Positions 49,445 to 59,574 of a stretch of DNA of 64,000 nucleotides are shown here, in pieces; position 1 is the first letter of the stretch; each line of letters starts with the position of its first letter. The notes under the pieces are model-generated. The model saw nothing but the letters and a program-made list of their open reading frames with translations. It searched no databases and was not told the DNA's origin. Source of the DNA: DTWD01 sp963662965 (lineage in GTDB: Bacteria > Acidobacteriota > Vicinamibacteria > Vicinamibacterales > UBA8438); the NCBI GenBank assembly GCA_963662965.1, contig OY759970.1:1054001-1118000 (forward strand), written 5' to 3'. The position numbers were made by a program, and so were the translations under genes.

Positions 49445-51723
49445 AACACATTCGCTCTGTGGCGGTACTCGGTGCGGGGACGATGGGGGCACAGATCGCC
49501 GCGCACGTTGCCAACGCGGGTATTCCGGCCCTCCTCCTCGATCTCGATACCAAGACGGCCGCCGAGGGCCTGAAGCGCGCACGCAAGCTGAAGCCCGACC
49601 CATTCTTCACGCCCGACACGGTCAACGCGGTCACAGTTGGTGGCTTCGAGTCCGATTTGGCGAAGGTCGCCGAATGCGACTGGATCGTCGAGGCGGTCGT
49701 CGAGCAGCTCGACGTGAAGCAGGGGCTGCTCGCCAAGGTCGAATCGCACCGCGCGGAGCACGCCGTGGTCAGCTCCAATACCTCCGGTATTCCGATTGCG
49801 ACCATTGCGGAGGGTCGCGGGGAAGGGTTTCGACGTCACTGGCTCGGCACGCATTTCTTCAACCCACCGCGCTATCTCCCGCTGCTCGAGGTGGTCCCGA
49901 CCGCCGACACCGACCCGGCTGTCGTCGACGCGATGGTCCGCTTCGGCGACCGCGTCCTGGGAAAAGGCGTGGTGGTGGCGAAGGACACGCCCAACTTCAT
50001 CGGCAACCGCGTCGGGCTGTACGGCGTGATGCGGGTCCTCGAGCAGCTCGTCGACGGGAAATACACCATCGAGGAGATCGATGCGATAACCGGCCCGGTG
50101 ATCGGCCGGGCAAAATCGGCGACCTTCCGGACGCTCGACATCGCCGGCCTCGACGTTCTGGCTCACGTCATGACCAACCTTTCGGGTCAGCTCGACTCTG
50201 ACGAGGAGCGGACCGCGTTTGCTTTGCCTCCGTTGATCGAGGAGCTGACCAAGCGCGGCTGGAACGGCCAGAAGACAGGACAGGGGTTCTACAAGAAGAC
50301 GTGCACCGAGTCGGGACGCGAGATCCTCACGCTCGATCCGGCGACGATGGAATACCGTACCCGCCAGCGGCCCCAGCTGGCGGCGCTGGAGGCGGCACAG
50401 GCGATCGATGACCTCGGTGAGCGCGTCCGGACCCTCTTCCTCGGGAAAGACCGGGTCGGCGAGTTCCTGCGGGCGACGCTTGCACCGCTGCTGGTCTACT
50501 CCGCCGAGATCGCGCCGACGATTGCGCACTCGATCGACGACGTCGACCGGGCGATGCGATGGGGGTTCGGCTGGGAGCTCGGGCCGTTCGAGCTCTGGGA
50601 CGCGATCGGCGTCGACGCGGTTGTCGAAGCCGCGGGCCGCGACGAACCGCCGGCGCTCATTGGAGAGCGTGCCACGTCCGGCCGTCTACGCGAGGGCTGC
50701 GTGCCGCCGGCCGGGCCGGAGTTGCAGCTCCTGCGCCAGGCGAAGGAGGCGCGGCCAGTCGTCAAGCGCAACCCCGGCGCAAGCCTCATCGACCTGGGCG
50801 ACGGCGTGCTCGGCCTCGAGTTCCACTCGAAGATGAACGCCATCGGCGGCGACACCGTGGCCATGATGACGGCCGGGGTGGAAGAGGCGTCCAAAAACTT
50901 CGACGCCCTCGTCGTCGGGAATGACGCTCCAGCCTTTTCCGCCGGCGCCAACCTGATGCTCGTGCTGCTCGAGGCCCAGGAGGACAACTGGGACGAGATC
51001 GACCTGATGGTTCGCGCCTTCCAATCGGCCGTCCTCGGTCTGCGCTATGCCGACGTCCCGGTCGTCGTTGCTCCGGCCGGGCTGACCCTCGGTGGCGGCT
51101 GCGAGATCGTGCTCCATGGCGACCGCGCCCAAGCGGCCACCGAAACGTATATGGGGCAAGTCGAAGTTGGTGTCGGCCTCATCCCGGCTGGATGTGGCAC
51201 GAAGGAGCTGCTCGCCAGGTTCTCGGATCGAGCGCCGGGTGGCGCCGCCGACCCGCTTCCCTACGTCCAGCGGGCGTTCGAGCTGATCGGATTCGGTACC
51301 GTGTCGACGAGCGGTCCCGACGCCGAGCGGCTTGGACTCCTGCGAGAGGGCGACCGCTTCACGATGAACCGGGAGCGCCTCCTCAGCGACGCGAAACAAT
51401 CGGCGCTCGACCTGGCGCGCTCTGGCTATCAGCCGCCGCCTCGGCGGATGGATATCCCGGTCGGCGGAGCCGACATCAGGGCGGCGCTCGAGCTCGGTGT
51501 ACATCTCGCGTGGCGCGGCGGGCGGATCAGCGACCACGACGCCCACATCGGCCGCACGCTGGCGCGCATCCTGGCGGGCGGCGATCTGCCGCATGCGACG
51601 ACGGTCCCGGAGCAGCACCTGCTCGACCTCGAACGTGAGGCGTTTCTCGGCCTGTGCGGCCAACCGAAAACGCAGGAGCGAATCGCACACACGTTGAAGA
51701 CGGGGAAGACGTTGAGAAACTGA
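49441..51723 (+). CDS. fadN: 3-hydroxyacyl-CoA dehydrogenase/enoyl-CoA hydratase fusion (FadN-like)
   Basis: The ATG at 49441 gives 760 residues in FadN order (dehydrogenase first, hydratase second). The N-terminal NAD-binding domain has VAVLGAGTMGAQIAAHVANA (GxGxxG). HFFNPPRYLPLLEVVPTADT and DTPNFIGNRVG are typical of HCDH, and GQKTGQGFYKK ends the first part. The C-terminal crotonase domain (about 440-650) has NDAPAFSAGANLML and TLGGGCEIVLHGD (oxyanion hole). It converts 2-enoyl-CoA to 3-ketoacyl-CoA in the second and third beta-oxidation steps. It is followed in the cluster by fadA and fadE. Confidence 0.92.
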   Translation: MKHIRSVAVLGAGTMGAQIAAHVANAGIPALLLDLDTKTAAEGLKRARKLKPDPFFTPDTVNAVTVGGFESDLAKVAECDWIVEAVVEQLDVKQGLLAKVESHRAEHAVVSSNTSGIPIATIAEGRGEGFRRHWLGTHFFNPPRYLPLLEVVPTADTDPAVVDAMVRFGDRVLGKGVVVAKDTPNFIGNRVGLYGVMRVLEQLVDGKYTIEEIDAITGPVIGRAKSATFRTLDIAGLDVLAHVMTNLSGQLDSDEERTAFALPPLIEELTKRGWNGQKTGQGFYKKTCTESGREILTLDPATMEYRTRQRPQLAALEAAQAIDDLGERVRTLFLGKDRVGEFLRATLAPLLVYSAEIAPTIAHSIDDVDRAMRWGFGWELGPFELWDAIGVDAVVEAAGRDEPPALIGERATSGRLREGCVPPAGPELQLLRQAKEARPVVKRNPGASLIDLGDGVLGLEFHSKMNAIGGDTVAMMTAGVEEASKNFDALVVGNDAPAFSAGANLMLVLLEAQEDNWDEIDLMVRAFQSAVLGLRYADVPVVVAPAGLTLGGGCEIVLHGDRAQAATETYMGQVEVGVGLIPAGCGTKELLARFSDRAPGGAADPLPYVQRAFELIGFGTVSTSGPDAERLGLLREGDRFTMNRERLLSDAKQSALDLARSGYQPPPRRMDIPVGGADIRAALELGVHLAWRGGRISDHDAHIGRTLARILAGGDLPHATTVPEQHLLDLEREAFLGLCGQPKTQERIAHTLKTGKTLRN

Positions 51724-51725
51724 TA

Positions 51726-51808
51726 ATGGTTCAAGACGGAATCGACGTTGGTTCAGGGTTCAAGGCGGACTTCGCGTCGGTTCAAGGTTCACAAGGTTCA
51801 GGGTTCTG
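51726..51808. repeat. TGAACCY heptamer tract, left of the four-helix gene
   Basis: GGTTCAAGACGG, GGTTCAGGGTTCAAGG, GGTTCAAGGTTC and GGTTCAGGGTTC all run in one direction. A mirrored tract lies at 52226-52303, on the other side of the minus-strand gene, so that gene is enclosed by inverted heptamer arrays. Confidence 0.75.
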
Positions 51809-52184
51809 GCGGGAGAGGCTCTGAGGCGTGTTGAAGGCACCTGGTCAGACGCGTACAGGCGCCCATCGTCCGCCGAATGAGGAGGCGGAGACGGTCAAAG
51901 TCCGCCCTGCTGATATATCGACGATCGAGAGCCAATTGCAGATGCGTTTCCGTTTCACCGAGAGACCCGCGCGCAATCCGCAGGAACCGAGCGAAGTCCC
52001 TCGGCTTGTAGCGCCAGAAGCCTTCCGCGACGTTGGCAGCAACAGAACTGCTGGACGACTTGATCTGGTCGCAGAATCTGCGATCGCTTGCGACATGGTC
52101 TCGATCAACAATCACCATGACCTCTCGGTGAAGCTCGCGCGCCAACTTCCACGCGGCGAGGTCTTCGTGATGCCGAACGCCCAC
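51798..52184 (-). CDS. Four-helix bundle protein (S23-type)
   Basis: This 128-residue protein starts MGVRHHEDLAAWKLARELHREVMV and has SSSSVAANVAEGFWRYKPRDFARFLRIARGS, the diagnostic N.AEG..R......F...A.GS of the S23/IVP family. LGETETHLQLALDRRYIS follows. Members are often coded in rRNA intervening sequences, but many lie free. Its role is unknown. It opposes the fad genes and looks inserted between fadN and the next hydrolase. Confidence 0.88.
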   Translation of the reverse strand: MGVRHHEDLAAWKLARELHREVMVIVDRDHVASDRRFCDQIKSSSSSVAANVAEGFWRYKPRDFARFLRIARGSLGETETHLQLALDRRYISRADFDRLRLLIRRTMGACTRLTRCLQHASEPLPPEP

Positions 52185-52225
52185 GTGGACTTACCTCGCA
52201 CAGTGCGTGCCAGCGGTGGCGTCGG

Positions 52226-52303
52226 AACCTTGAACTGTGAACCCCTGAACCCTGAACCAAAGGAACTACGCCCTGAACCCTTGAACCTTGAACCGAAGGT
52301 GGG
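52226..52303. repeat. TGAACCY heptamer tract, right of the four-helix gene
   Basis: AACCTTGAACTGTGAACCCC, TGAACCCTGAACC, CCTGAACCCTTGAACCTTGAACC: the units repeat every 7 bp in places. The orientation is opposite to the tract at 51726-51808. One TTG of the tract (52288) could be read as a start for the next gene but is not the best choice. Confidence 0.75.
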
Positions 52304-52311
52304 GGGACACT

Positions 52312-53124
52312 GTGCTTGACCGCGGTACCGGTCCCCCCATCGTTCTGATTCCCGGTATTCAAGGTCGTTGGGAATGGATGCGTCCGGCGGTCGACGCGCT
52401 CGCCGCACGAGGTCGGGTCATCACCGACTCGCTCCCGGGCGACGCAGGCTCGATCGGGACCGTCAGTCCCGACCGCGGGTTCGACAGCTTCGTCGACTGG
52501 ATTGACCTGCTGATCGCACACGCGAACGTCGACGCGGTGTCGCTCTGCGGGGTGTCGTATGGCGGGTGGATTGCCCTGCGCTATGCCGCGCTCCGGCCGG
52601 CGCGGGTCTCAAGTCTGACGCTTGCCTCCACACCGTCGCCGACCTGGCGGCCGTCCTGTCGTGTCGAACGGTATCTGCGCGCCCCCCGGCTCATGGCGCC
52701 AGTGTTTGCGCTCTCGTCGCCGCTTCGGCTGTACCCGGAGATCGCGGCCGCCTTCCCGAGGCTCGGGTCGCGTCTACGTTTCGGCGCGCAGTGCCTCGGT
52801 CGCGTCATGCGGTCGCCGATGGCGCCGACCCTGATGGCCGAACGGGTACGGCTGGCGACCACGGTCGACTTCGCGGCCGAATGCGCGCGTATCGTGGCCC
52901 CGACGCAGCTGCTCACCGGCAAGGTCGAGCTCGATCGGGTGGTTGCGGTTGGGAGTTCGCGCGAGTACCTCGAGGCAATTTCCGGTTCACGAGCGATCGA
53001 AATCGATCACACCGGCCATATCGGTGTGGTGACCCGTCCGGACCGATTCGCGGACATCGTCGCCAACTTCGCGCGTGCGGCGGGAGCGGGCGCGCCGTCT
53101 CGCCGTCTGCAGGTGCCGGCATGA
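52312..53124 (+). CDS. Alpha/beta hydrolase
   Basis: The GTG at 52312 follows GGTGGGGGG, better than the TTG 24 bp upstream that lies in the repeat tract. The 270-residue protein has PPIVLIPGIQGRWEWMRPAV (oxyanion loop), LCGVSYGGWIALRYAALRP (nucleophile elbow G-x-S-x-G), a cap-like middle (RAPRLMAPVFALSSPL), QLLTGKVELDRVV (acid region) and DHTGHIGVVTRPDRF (His). Substrate unknown. Its stop overlaps the next hydrolase gene by 4 bp. Placed inside a fatty-acid operon, it may cleave an acyl ester or thioester. Confidence 0.83.
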   Translation: MLDRGTGPPIVLIPGIQGRWEWMRPAVDALAARGRVITDSLPGDAGSIGTVSPDRGFDSFVDWIDLLIAHANVDAVSLCGVSYGGWIALRYAALRPARVSSLTLASTPSPTWRPSCRVERYLRAPRLMAPVFALSSPLRLYPEIAAAFPRLGSRLRFGAQCLGRVMRSPMAPTLMAERVRLATTVDFAAECARIVAPTQLLTGKVELDRVVAVGSSREYLEAISGSRAIEIDHTGHIGVVTRPDRFADIVANFARAAGAGAPSRRLQVPA

Positions 53125-53822
53125 CCTCGACACTGCCCCGGCCGCAGGAGATCGCCGGACCGGTCGGCCGGCTCGAGGCGCACCTGATGGAGCCACGACC
53201 CGCACCAGGCCGCCCAGGGGATAACGTTCGCGCACCACGTGCCGCCGTCGTCTTTGCGCATCCCCACCCGATCCATGGTGGAACGATGCATTCGAAAGTG
53301 GTGTATCGAGCGGCCAAGGCGCTCAGCCGCATCGGCTGCGCCACACTACGATTCAACTTCCGGGGCGTCGGAACGAGCGACGGCGTGTTCGACGAAGGTC
53401 GCGGCGAGCAGGACGACTTTCGCGCCGCGCTCGATGCGATGGTCGAGCGCTATCCCGGCGTCGAGCTCTGGGCGGGTGGATATTCGTTTGGGGCGTTCGT
53501 GGCGCTCACTGCCGGCGTCGCCGACCCGCGGGTCAGCGCACTGATCGGGATTGCGCCGCCCGTCCTCGAGAAGACGGGAAAGTACGACTTCTCGGCCGTC
53601 GTGCGCAGCCCGAAGCCGATCTTTCTGGTCCACGGAGAAGCCGACGAGCTGATTCCGCTGCAAGATATGTGGCGCTTCTACGGCTCGCTCGAAGAGCCGA
53701 AAGAGCTGGTGGTCATCGATGCCGCCGACCATGTCTTCGACGGGCAAACGAGCGAAGTCGGCGACGCAGTCGAAGATCTGCTCGGTGACTTCAGTGTCAC
53801 CGCCCCGAAGGTAGAACCTTGA
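53121..53822 (+). CDS. Dienelactone-hydrolase/esterase-like alpha/beta hydrolase
   Basis: The ATG at 53121 gives 233 residues. VVFAHPHPIHGGTMHSKVVY is the HPHP..GG opening of this short esterase family. LRFNFRGVGTSDGVFDEGRG, WAGGYSFGAFVALTAGVAD (GYSFG elbow), IFLVHGEADELIPLQDMWRF (acid) and DAADHVFDGQ (His) complete the set. The C-terminus (VEP and the stop) is formed by the first heptamer of the spacer. Co-translated with the previous hydrolase. Confidence 0.85.
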   Translation: MTSTLPRPQEIAGPVGRLEAHLMEPRPAPGRPGDNVRAPRAAVVFAHPHPIHGGTMHSKVVYRAAKALSRIGCATLRFNFRGVGTSDGVFDEGRGEQDDFRAALDAMVERYPGVELWAGGYSFGAFVALTAGVADPRVSALIGIAPPVLEKTGKYDFSAVVRSPKPIFLVHGEADELIPLQDMWRFYGSLEEPKELVVIDAADHVFDGQTSEVGDAVEDLLGDFSVTAPKVEP

Positions 53823-53857
53823 ACCCTGAACCTTGAACCCAGACTAGGACCGCACCC

Positions 53858-55048
53858 ATGAGAACCGCAGTCATCGCTTCCGCAGTCAGGACCCCGGTCG
53901 GTAAAGCCCCCAAAGGCACGTTGCGCACGACGCGCCCCGACGAGATGGCCGCTGTCGCAATAAAGGACGCGCTCCGACGCGCCCCTGGAATCGAACCGGC
54001 CGAAGTCGACGACGTCATCCTCGGGTGCGCGATGCCGGAGGGCGAGCAAGGGATGAACGTCGCCCGTATCGCGAGCCTGCGCGCCGGCGTCCCGGTCGAT
54101 GCCTCGGCCGTCACCATCAACCGGTTCTGCTCATCGGGCCTGCAATCGATCGCCTTCGCCGCCGAGCGGATCATAGTTGGCTCGGCCAACACCATCGTGG
54201 CCGGCGGGACCGAGTCGATGAGCCTCGTGCCGATGGGCGGTCACAAGATCGCACCCAACCCCGAGCTGGTCGGGCACTACCCCGACGTTTACCTCAGCAC
54301 CGGCCTCGTAGCCGAGAATCACGCCCGCGAGTCGTCGGTCTCGCGCGAAGAGCAGGACGCGTTTGCCCTTCGCAGCCACCAACGAGCACTGGCGGCGATC
54401 GAGGAAGGACGCTTTGCGGACGAGACGGTGCCGCTCACGGTGAAGGTCGTCGAGCCGGCGAACGGGAACGGCAACGGCCACGCTCCCAGCGTCCGGGAAA
54501 TCACGTTCACGACCGACGAAGGCCCTCGGGCCGACACGTCGCTCGAAGTGCTCGGCAAGCTCCGGCCGGCGTTCCACGTGAAGGGATCGGTCACCGCCGG
54601 CAACTCCTCACAAATGAGCGACGGCGCGGCGGCGGTGGTGGTCACCACGGCCGAACGCGCCGAGCAGGCCGGCCTGACGCCGCTCGCGCGGTTCGTCGTC
54701 TACACGACCGCCGGCGTCAAACCGGAGCTGTTCGGTCTCGGCCCTGTCCCGGCGATGAAAAAGGCGCTCAAGCTCGCCGGACTCACGATCGACGACATCG
54801 ACGTCGTCGAGCTGAACGAGGCGTTCGCGGCGCAGGCGCTCGCCTGTTTGCGCGAGTTCCCGATCGATCAGGACAAGCTCAATGTCAACGGCGGCGCGAT
54901 CGCGCTCGGCCACCCGCTCGGCTGCACCGGCGCCAAGCTGACGACGACGATGCTCTACGAGCTCAAGCGCCGAAACGGTCGCTACGGGATGGTAACCATG
55001 TGTGTCGGCGGCGGCATGGGCGCAGCGGGAATCTTTGAGCGAATCTGA
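53858..55048 (+). CDS. fadA: Acetyl-CoA C-acyltransferase (FadA-like thiolase)
   Basis: This 396-residue thiolase has catalytic Cys91 in NRFCSSGLQSIAFAAERI, GGTESMSLVPMGGHK, NEAFAAQAL, GGAIALGHPLGCTGAK (His) and CVGGGMGAAG with Cys382. It cleaves 3-ketoacyl-CoA to acetyl-CoA in the last step of beta-oxidation. An NGNGNGH stretch near residue 206 is an unusual loop in the middle. Heptamer spacers lie on both sides, and the direction matches fadN and fadE. Confidence 0.95.
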   Translation: MRTAVIASAVRTPVGKAPKGTLRTTRPDEMAAVAIKDALRRAPGIEPAEVDDVILGCAMPEGEQGMNVARIASLRAGVPVDASAVTINRFCSSGLQSIAFAAERIIVGSANTIVAGGTESMSLVPMGGHKIAPNPELVGHYPDVYLSTGLVAENHARESSVSREEQDAFALRSHQRALAAIEEGRFADETVPLTVKVVEPANGNGNGHAPSVREITFTTDEGPRADTSLEVLGKLRPAFHVKGSVTAGNSSQMSDGAAAVVVTTAERAEQAGLTPLARFVVYTTAGVKPELFGLGPVPAMKKALKLAGLTIDDIDVVELNEAFAAQALACLREFPIDQDKLNVNGGAIALGHPLGCTGAKLTTTMLYELKRRNGRYGMVTMCVGGGMGAAGIFERI

Positions 55049-55095
55049 AGCCGAACCTTGAACCCGAACCCTTGAACCAACGCCATTGAGGCCCC

Positions 55096-56886
<1,791 letters not shown>

Positions 56887-56927
56887 GGTTCCTGGTTCCC
56901 AGTTCCGGGTTCCGGGTTCCCGGTTCT
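56887..56927. repeat. Decayed heptamer tract
   Basis: GGTTCCTGGTTCCCAGTTCC, GGGTTCCGGGTTCCCGGTTC is a degenerate form of the GGTTC units, now lacking AA, directly after the fadE stop. Confidence 0.6.
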
Positions 56928-57034
56928 GATCGCGGTGCGCCCGACATCAGAGCGGCGGTTCTTGGGACGCATTTCCGGTATGTGAGCAGTATGATCCGGA
57001 GGTGCGAGCCAGAGCCTTCTGGAAGGCCGTAACC

Positions 57035-57526
57035 GTGGACGACACCGACCTGCTCGAGCGCTTTCTGTCGTGGCTAGATGCGCAGGGGCTTCGCTACTGC
57101 GTCATCGGCGGCCAGGCGGTCAACGCGTAGTACGTCGAGCCGGTCGTCAGCCTCGATCTGGACCTCGTCGTGGCCGCCACCGACCCCGAAGAGCTGGACG
57201 AGCGTCTCGGCGAGGCGTTCACGGCGGAACGATTTCCGCACAGCGTGAACATATCGCAACCGGGCTCGGACCTCCGTATTCAGCTGCAGCGAGGTCCGCG
57301 CTATGCGAGGTTCGTCGACCGATCGTCGCCGCGCACTATCTTGGGCCGCGTCATGGTCGTCGCAGCTCTGGAGGACGTGCTGGAAGGCAAGGTCTGGGCC
57401 GCTCAGGATCCCGGCCGCCGGCCCAGCAAGCGACAGAAAGACTTGGCCGATATCGCCAGAATCCTCGAGTCGTTCCCGCACCTCCGGACCACCGTTCCAG
57501 ACGACGTTCTCACCAGGCTCGTCTAG
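57035..57526 (+). pseudogene. Nucleotidyltransferase-fold gene with an in-frame stop
   Basis: The GTG at 57035 follows GGAAGG at good spacing. The frame reads LERFLSWLDAQGLRYCVIGG, QAVNA, then TAG (57128-57130), then YVEPVVSLDLDLVVA, KVWAAQDPGRRPSKRQKDLA, ADIARILESFP. Without the TAG it is a complete 163-residue nucleotidyltransferase-like (AbiEii/MNT-type) protein, GGQAVNAYxEPxxSxDLDLV being the family's core. The stop is an exact extra codon, not a substitution of a conserved residue. Reinitiation could give only the C-terminal part. Confidence 0.75.
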
Positions 57527-57696
57527 CTCCAGCGGGACCCGCGCTGCCATAACGGAGACGATGCCGACGACCGATTCCGCGCTGCCTCGCTTCGCTGGCT
57601 CGACCGCCTACCCGGGGCTCCGCCTACTCGTGCTCTTCGGATCGTGGACCAGCCGCGCGCGGATCAGCTGATAGCTTTCGGCAAGCGAGCTATTGG

Positions 57697-57783
57697 TATC
57701 GGGCGGGAATCGGTATCCGTTGTGGCTGGGCGTGTGGCTGCTCATCGTCCAACACTGCCAGCGGCCGCCTCAACTTGACAATG
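57697..57783 (-). mobile_element. IS6-family terminal relic
   Basis: TCGGGCGGGAATCGGTATCC, GGCTGGGCGTGTGGCTG, CAACACTGCCAGC and GTCTCAACTTGACA-like sequence repeat the right end of the complete IS6 element at 62000-62796 (62711-62796), including the right inverted repeat. It faces the same way. The rest of 57527-57923 shows no gene. Confidence 0.75.
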
Positions 57784-57871
57784 CTTCACCCGACGAACAC
57801 GAGATCTTGACCTGATCGACCTGGCGCTAGGTCTGCTCGCTCGACCCAGCTTGCGACACACCTCAGCCTGA

Positions 57872-57902
57872 ATACACATGATTAGTGTGTATAGTGCACA
57901 CA
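57872..57902. promoter_or_regulatory. Overlapping palindromes at the MazEF-like promoter
   Basis: ATACACATGATTAGTGTGTAT (57872-57892) is a palindrome with a central mismatch, and TGTGTATAGTGCACACA (57886-57902) overlaps it. TATAGT (57890-57895) could be the -10. Such half-site clusters over toxin-antitoxin promoters are normal autoregulation sites. Confidence 0.55.
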
Positions 57903-57923
57903 TAAGGAAAAGTGAGGGGCCCC

Positions 57924-58145
57924 ATGAATCAACGACTCAACATCACCTTGCCAGAGCAAACGGTCCGGTTGCTTGATCGTGCTGTGCCCAAGGGCCAGCG
58001 ATCGAGGTTGATTGACGAAGCGGTGAAACGCTTCGTGAGAGAAAAGGGGAAAGTGAGCCTTCGCAGGCAGCTTGAGCGTGGAGCGAAGGCTCGAGCCGAG
58101 CGCGACCTCGACGTTGCGGAGGAATGGTTCGCCCTTTTTGAATAG
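57924..58145 (+). CDS. RHH antitoxin (MazE/CopG-like)
   Basis: From the ATG at 57924, preceded by GAGGGG, the protein has 73 residues. The ribbon-helix-helix part is MNQRLNITLPEQTVRLLDRA, VPKGQRSRLIDEAVKRFV; the rest is a charged helix ending WFALFE that should wrap the toxin. It lies 4 bp before the mazF-like gene. It should repress its own operon through the upstream palindromes. Confidence 0.85.
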   Translation: MNQRLNITLPEQTVRLLDRAVPKGQRSRLIDEAVKRFVREKGKVSLRRQLERGAKARAERDLDVAEEWFALFE

Positions 58146-58149
58146 CACC

Positions 58150-58506
58150 ATGACTCGACCCAAGAGAGGAGACATCTACTTGGTCAACTTCGACCCCACG
58201 CTCGGTGCCGAAATTCGAAAAACGCGCCCAGCATTAGTCTTGCAGAATGACATCGCCAACAGGTCCAGCCCAATTACCATCGTGGCTGCGATCACATCCA
58301 AGTTCGACGAGACCCTCTATCCCACCGAGGTCTTGATCGCGCTGAAAGGCAGGACGAGCCTCTCCGTCGACCCGGTCGTGCTTCTGAATCAGCTCAGGTC
58401 GGTCGACAAGAAGAGGCTTGTGAAATGGCTGGGAAAGCTATCCGCAGAAAATCTGGCTCAGGTCGACCGAGCCCTTCTTATTAGCTTGGGTCTGGTGGAA
58501 CTCTAG
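58150..58506 (+). CDS. MazF/PemK-type endoribonuclease toxin
   Basis: The ATG at 58150 gives 118 residues. MTRPKRGDIYLVNFDPTLGA, EIRKTRPALVLQNDIANRSS and ALKGRTSLSVDPVVLLNQLR are the canonical MazF stretches (R.G.....D.-P..G.E..K.RP.VV). The catalytic Arg region and the conserved S/T strand are present, so it is probably active as an mRNA interferase. The C-terminus VDRALLISLGL also fits. Paired with the RHH antitoxin. Confidence 0.92.
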   Translation: MTRPKRGDIYLVNFDPTLGAEIRKTRPALVLQNDIANRSSPITIVAAITSKFDETLYPTEVLIALKGRTSLSVDPVVLLNQLRSVDKKRLVKWLGKLSAENLAQVDRALLISLGLVEL

Positions 58507-58614
58507 ATCTGGGAGGCCTCAACGCTGAGCGCGAGGCCACGCCCGCCAACGCCAACGAAGATGAGCGAGCTCGACTCTCAACTTCTCGCCGAACGCGCTA
58601 TAGCCGGCAGCGCG

Positions 58615-59058
58615 CTACGCGTTGATTCTCAGAGCTTCGACGCGCAGACCTTTCACCACGCGAAAGTGCCGTTCATCGGACGGCCCCACCAAGACGGTGA
58701 AACCGAGGTGCAGGGCGGTGGCGGCGACCGCCAGGTCATTCGCCGGAATGAGGCGGCCGACGCGGCTGAGGGCCGCGAACAGCCTCGCCCACTCTTCGGC
58801 GATGGCTTCACCGAAGTCGACGACCCGCACTCGCACCACAAGCGCGTCGATTCGCGCGCGCCGCATCGCGGCACGCTTGGGGCCATCCGCCAGTTCCACT
58901 CCGACGAGCAACTCCGCATACACGGCGGCCGGCAGCACCGCGGCCTCGTCGGCAAGGCGACCAAGCAACCGGCACCAAACTGCTGACGCGTTGGATATGT
59001 CCGATCCGGCGTGCCGCTCGGCCGCGACCAGCGCACTCGTGTCGATTACGACCGCCAT
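58615..59058 (-). CDS. VapC-type PIN-domain toxin
   Basis: The ATG at 59058 (MAVVIDTSALVAAERHAG) overlaps the antitoxin stop by 13 bp. Longer upstream frames are shadow. The 147-residue PIN protein has D6 in IDTSALVA, the second acidic site AVYAELLVGVELAD, and the C-terminal ANDLAVAATALHLGFTVLVG with Asp. Three to four acidic residues complete the RNase site. Regulated through the vapB-like promoter. Confidence 0.9.
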   Translation of the reverse strand: MAVVIDTSALVAAERHAGSDISNASAVWCRLLGRLADEAAVLPAAVYAELLVGVELADGPKRAAMRRARIDALVVRVRVVDFGEAIAEEWARLFAALSRVGRLIPANDLAVAATALHLGFTVLVGPSDERHFRVVKGLRVEALRINA

Positions 59059-59315
59059 GGGTTGTCTGGCGGTCGGTCGGCAGCGCCGATTTTGACGAGG
59101 TCGTCTGCAAACGTCCGGTCCGCTGCAGCGCCCTCGGTCCAAGCCGTAAGGGCCTCCGCCACCGTGGTATCCGCGTCCGCCCGCTCGATTGGCACCACGC
59201 GCGCCACTGGCGTACCGTTTCGCTCGACAACGAAGGAGTCGTGCCGATAACGGACCTTGGCCAATACGTCGCCGAGGGTCCGGGCGAGCTCTGTGGCCCG
59301 AATTGTGTATTCCAT
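59046..59315 (-). CDS. VapB/Phd-type antitoxin
   Basis: This 89-residue protein starts MEYTIRATELARTLGDVLAK, VRYRHDSFVVERNGTPVARVVP, a Phd/YefM-type DNA-binding domain (R....L...L..V......ERNG.PVA..VP), with a toxin-binding tail (AADRTFADDLVKIGAADRPP). It is translated first and overlaps the toxin start. TATAAT (59339-59334, minus strand) with a short TACAT/ATGTA palindrome lies directly upstream. Confidence 0.88.
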   Translation of the reverse strand: MEYTIRATELARTLGDVLAKVRYRHDSFVVERNGTPVARVVPIERADADTTVAEALTAWTEGAAADRTFADDLVKIGAADRPPDNPWRS

Positions 59316-59333
59316 AACTCTGTATTATACATA

Positions 59334-59351
59334 TTAATGTAAGATCTTCTC
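59334..59351 (-). promoter_or_regulatory. vapBC-like promoter with operator
   Basis: On the minus strand, TATAAT (59339-59334) lies 18 bp before the ATG at 59315. TACAT-TAAT-ATGTA (59351-59338) overlaps it, a plausible antitoxin binding site. Confidence 0.55.
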
Positions 59352-59520
59352 CGGCGAGCCGGCGGCGACAGGGTCGACGCTAACTCTTGCGTGTGTGCGG
59401 TGGGCGTCCTCGACACCCAGAAACTCTGCGAGACGCGCCGTGAGGCCGTCAGGCAGCGGGTCGGCCACGATCAGTAGGTCGAGGTCGAAGTCGGAGGCCC
59501 GGTAGCAGTCAGCACGAACG
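59344..59520 (-). pseudogene. Nucleotidyltransferase fragment
   Basis: The minus strand reads CYRASDFDLDLLIVADPLPD, GLTARLAEFLGVEDAHRTHA, SVDPVAAGSPEKILH*. SDFDLDLLIVADPLP is the metal-binding strand of a MNT-type nucleotidyltransferase (GS...SD.DLL.V). Both the glycine-serine start and the C-terminal part are missing. It is a relic, unrelated in frame to the vapB-like gene. Confidence 0.5.
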
Positions 59521-59574
59521 GTATAATTCCAAGAGAATCAAAAACTTTGAACCCAGAACCTGGAACCCAGAACT

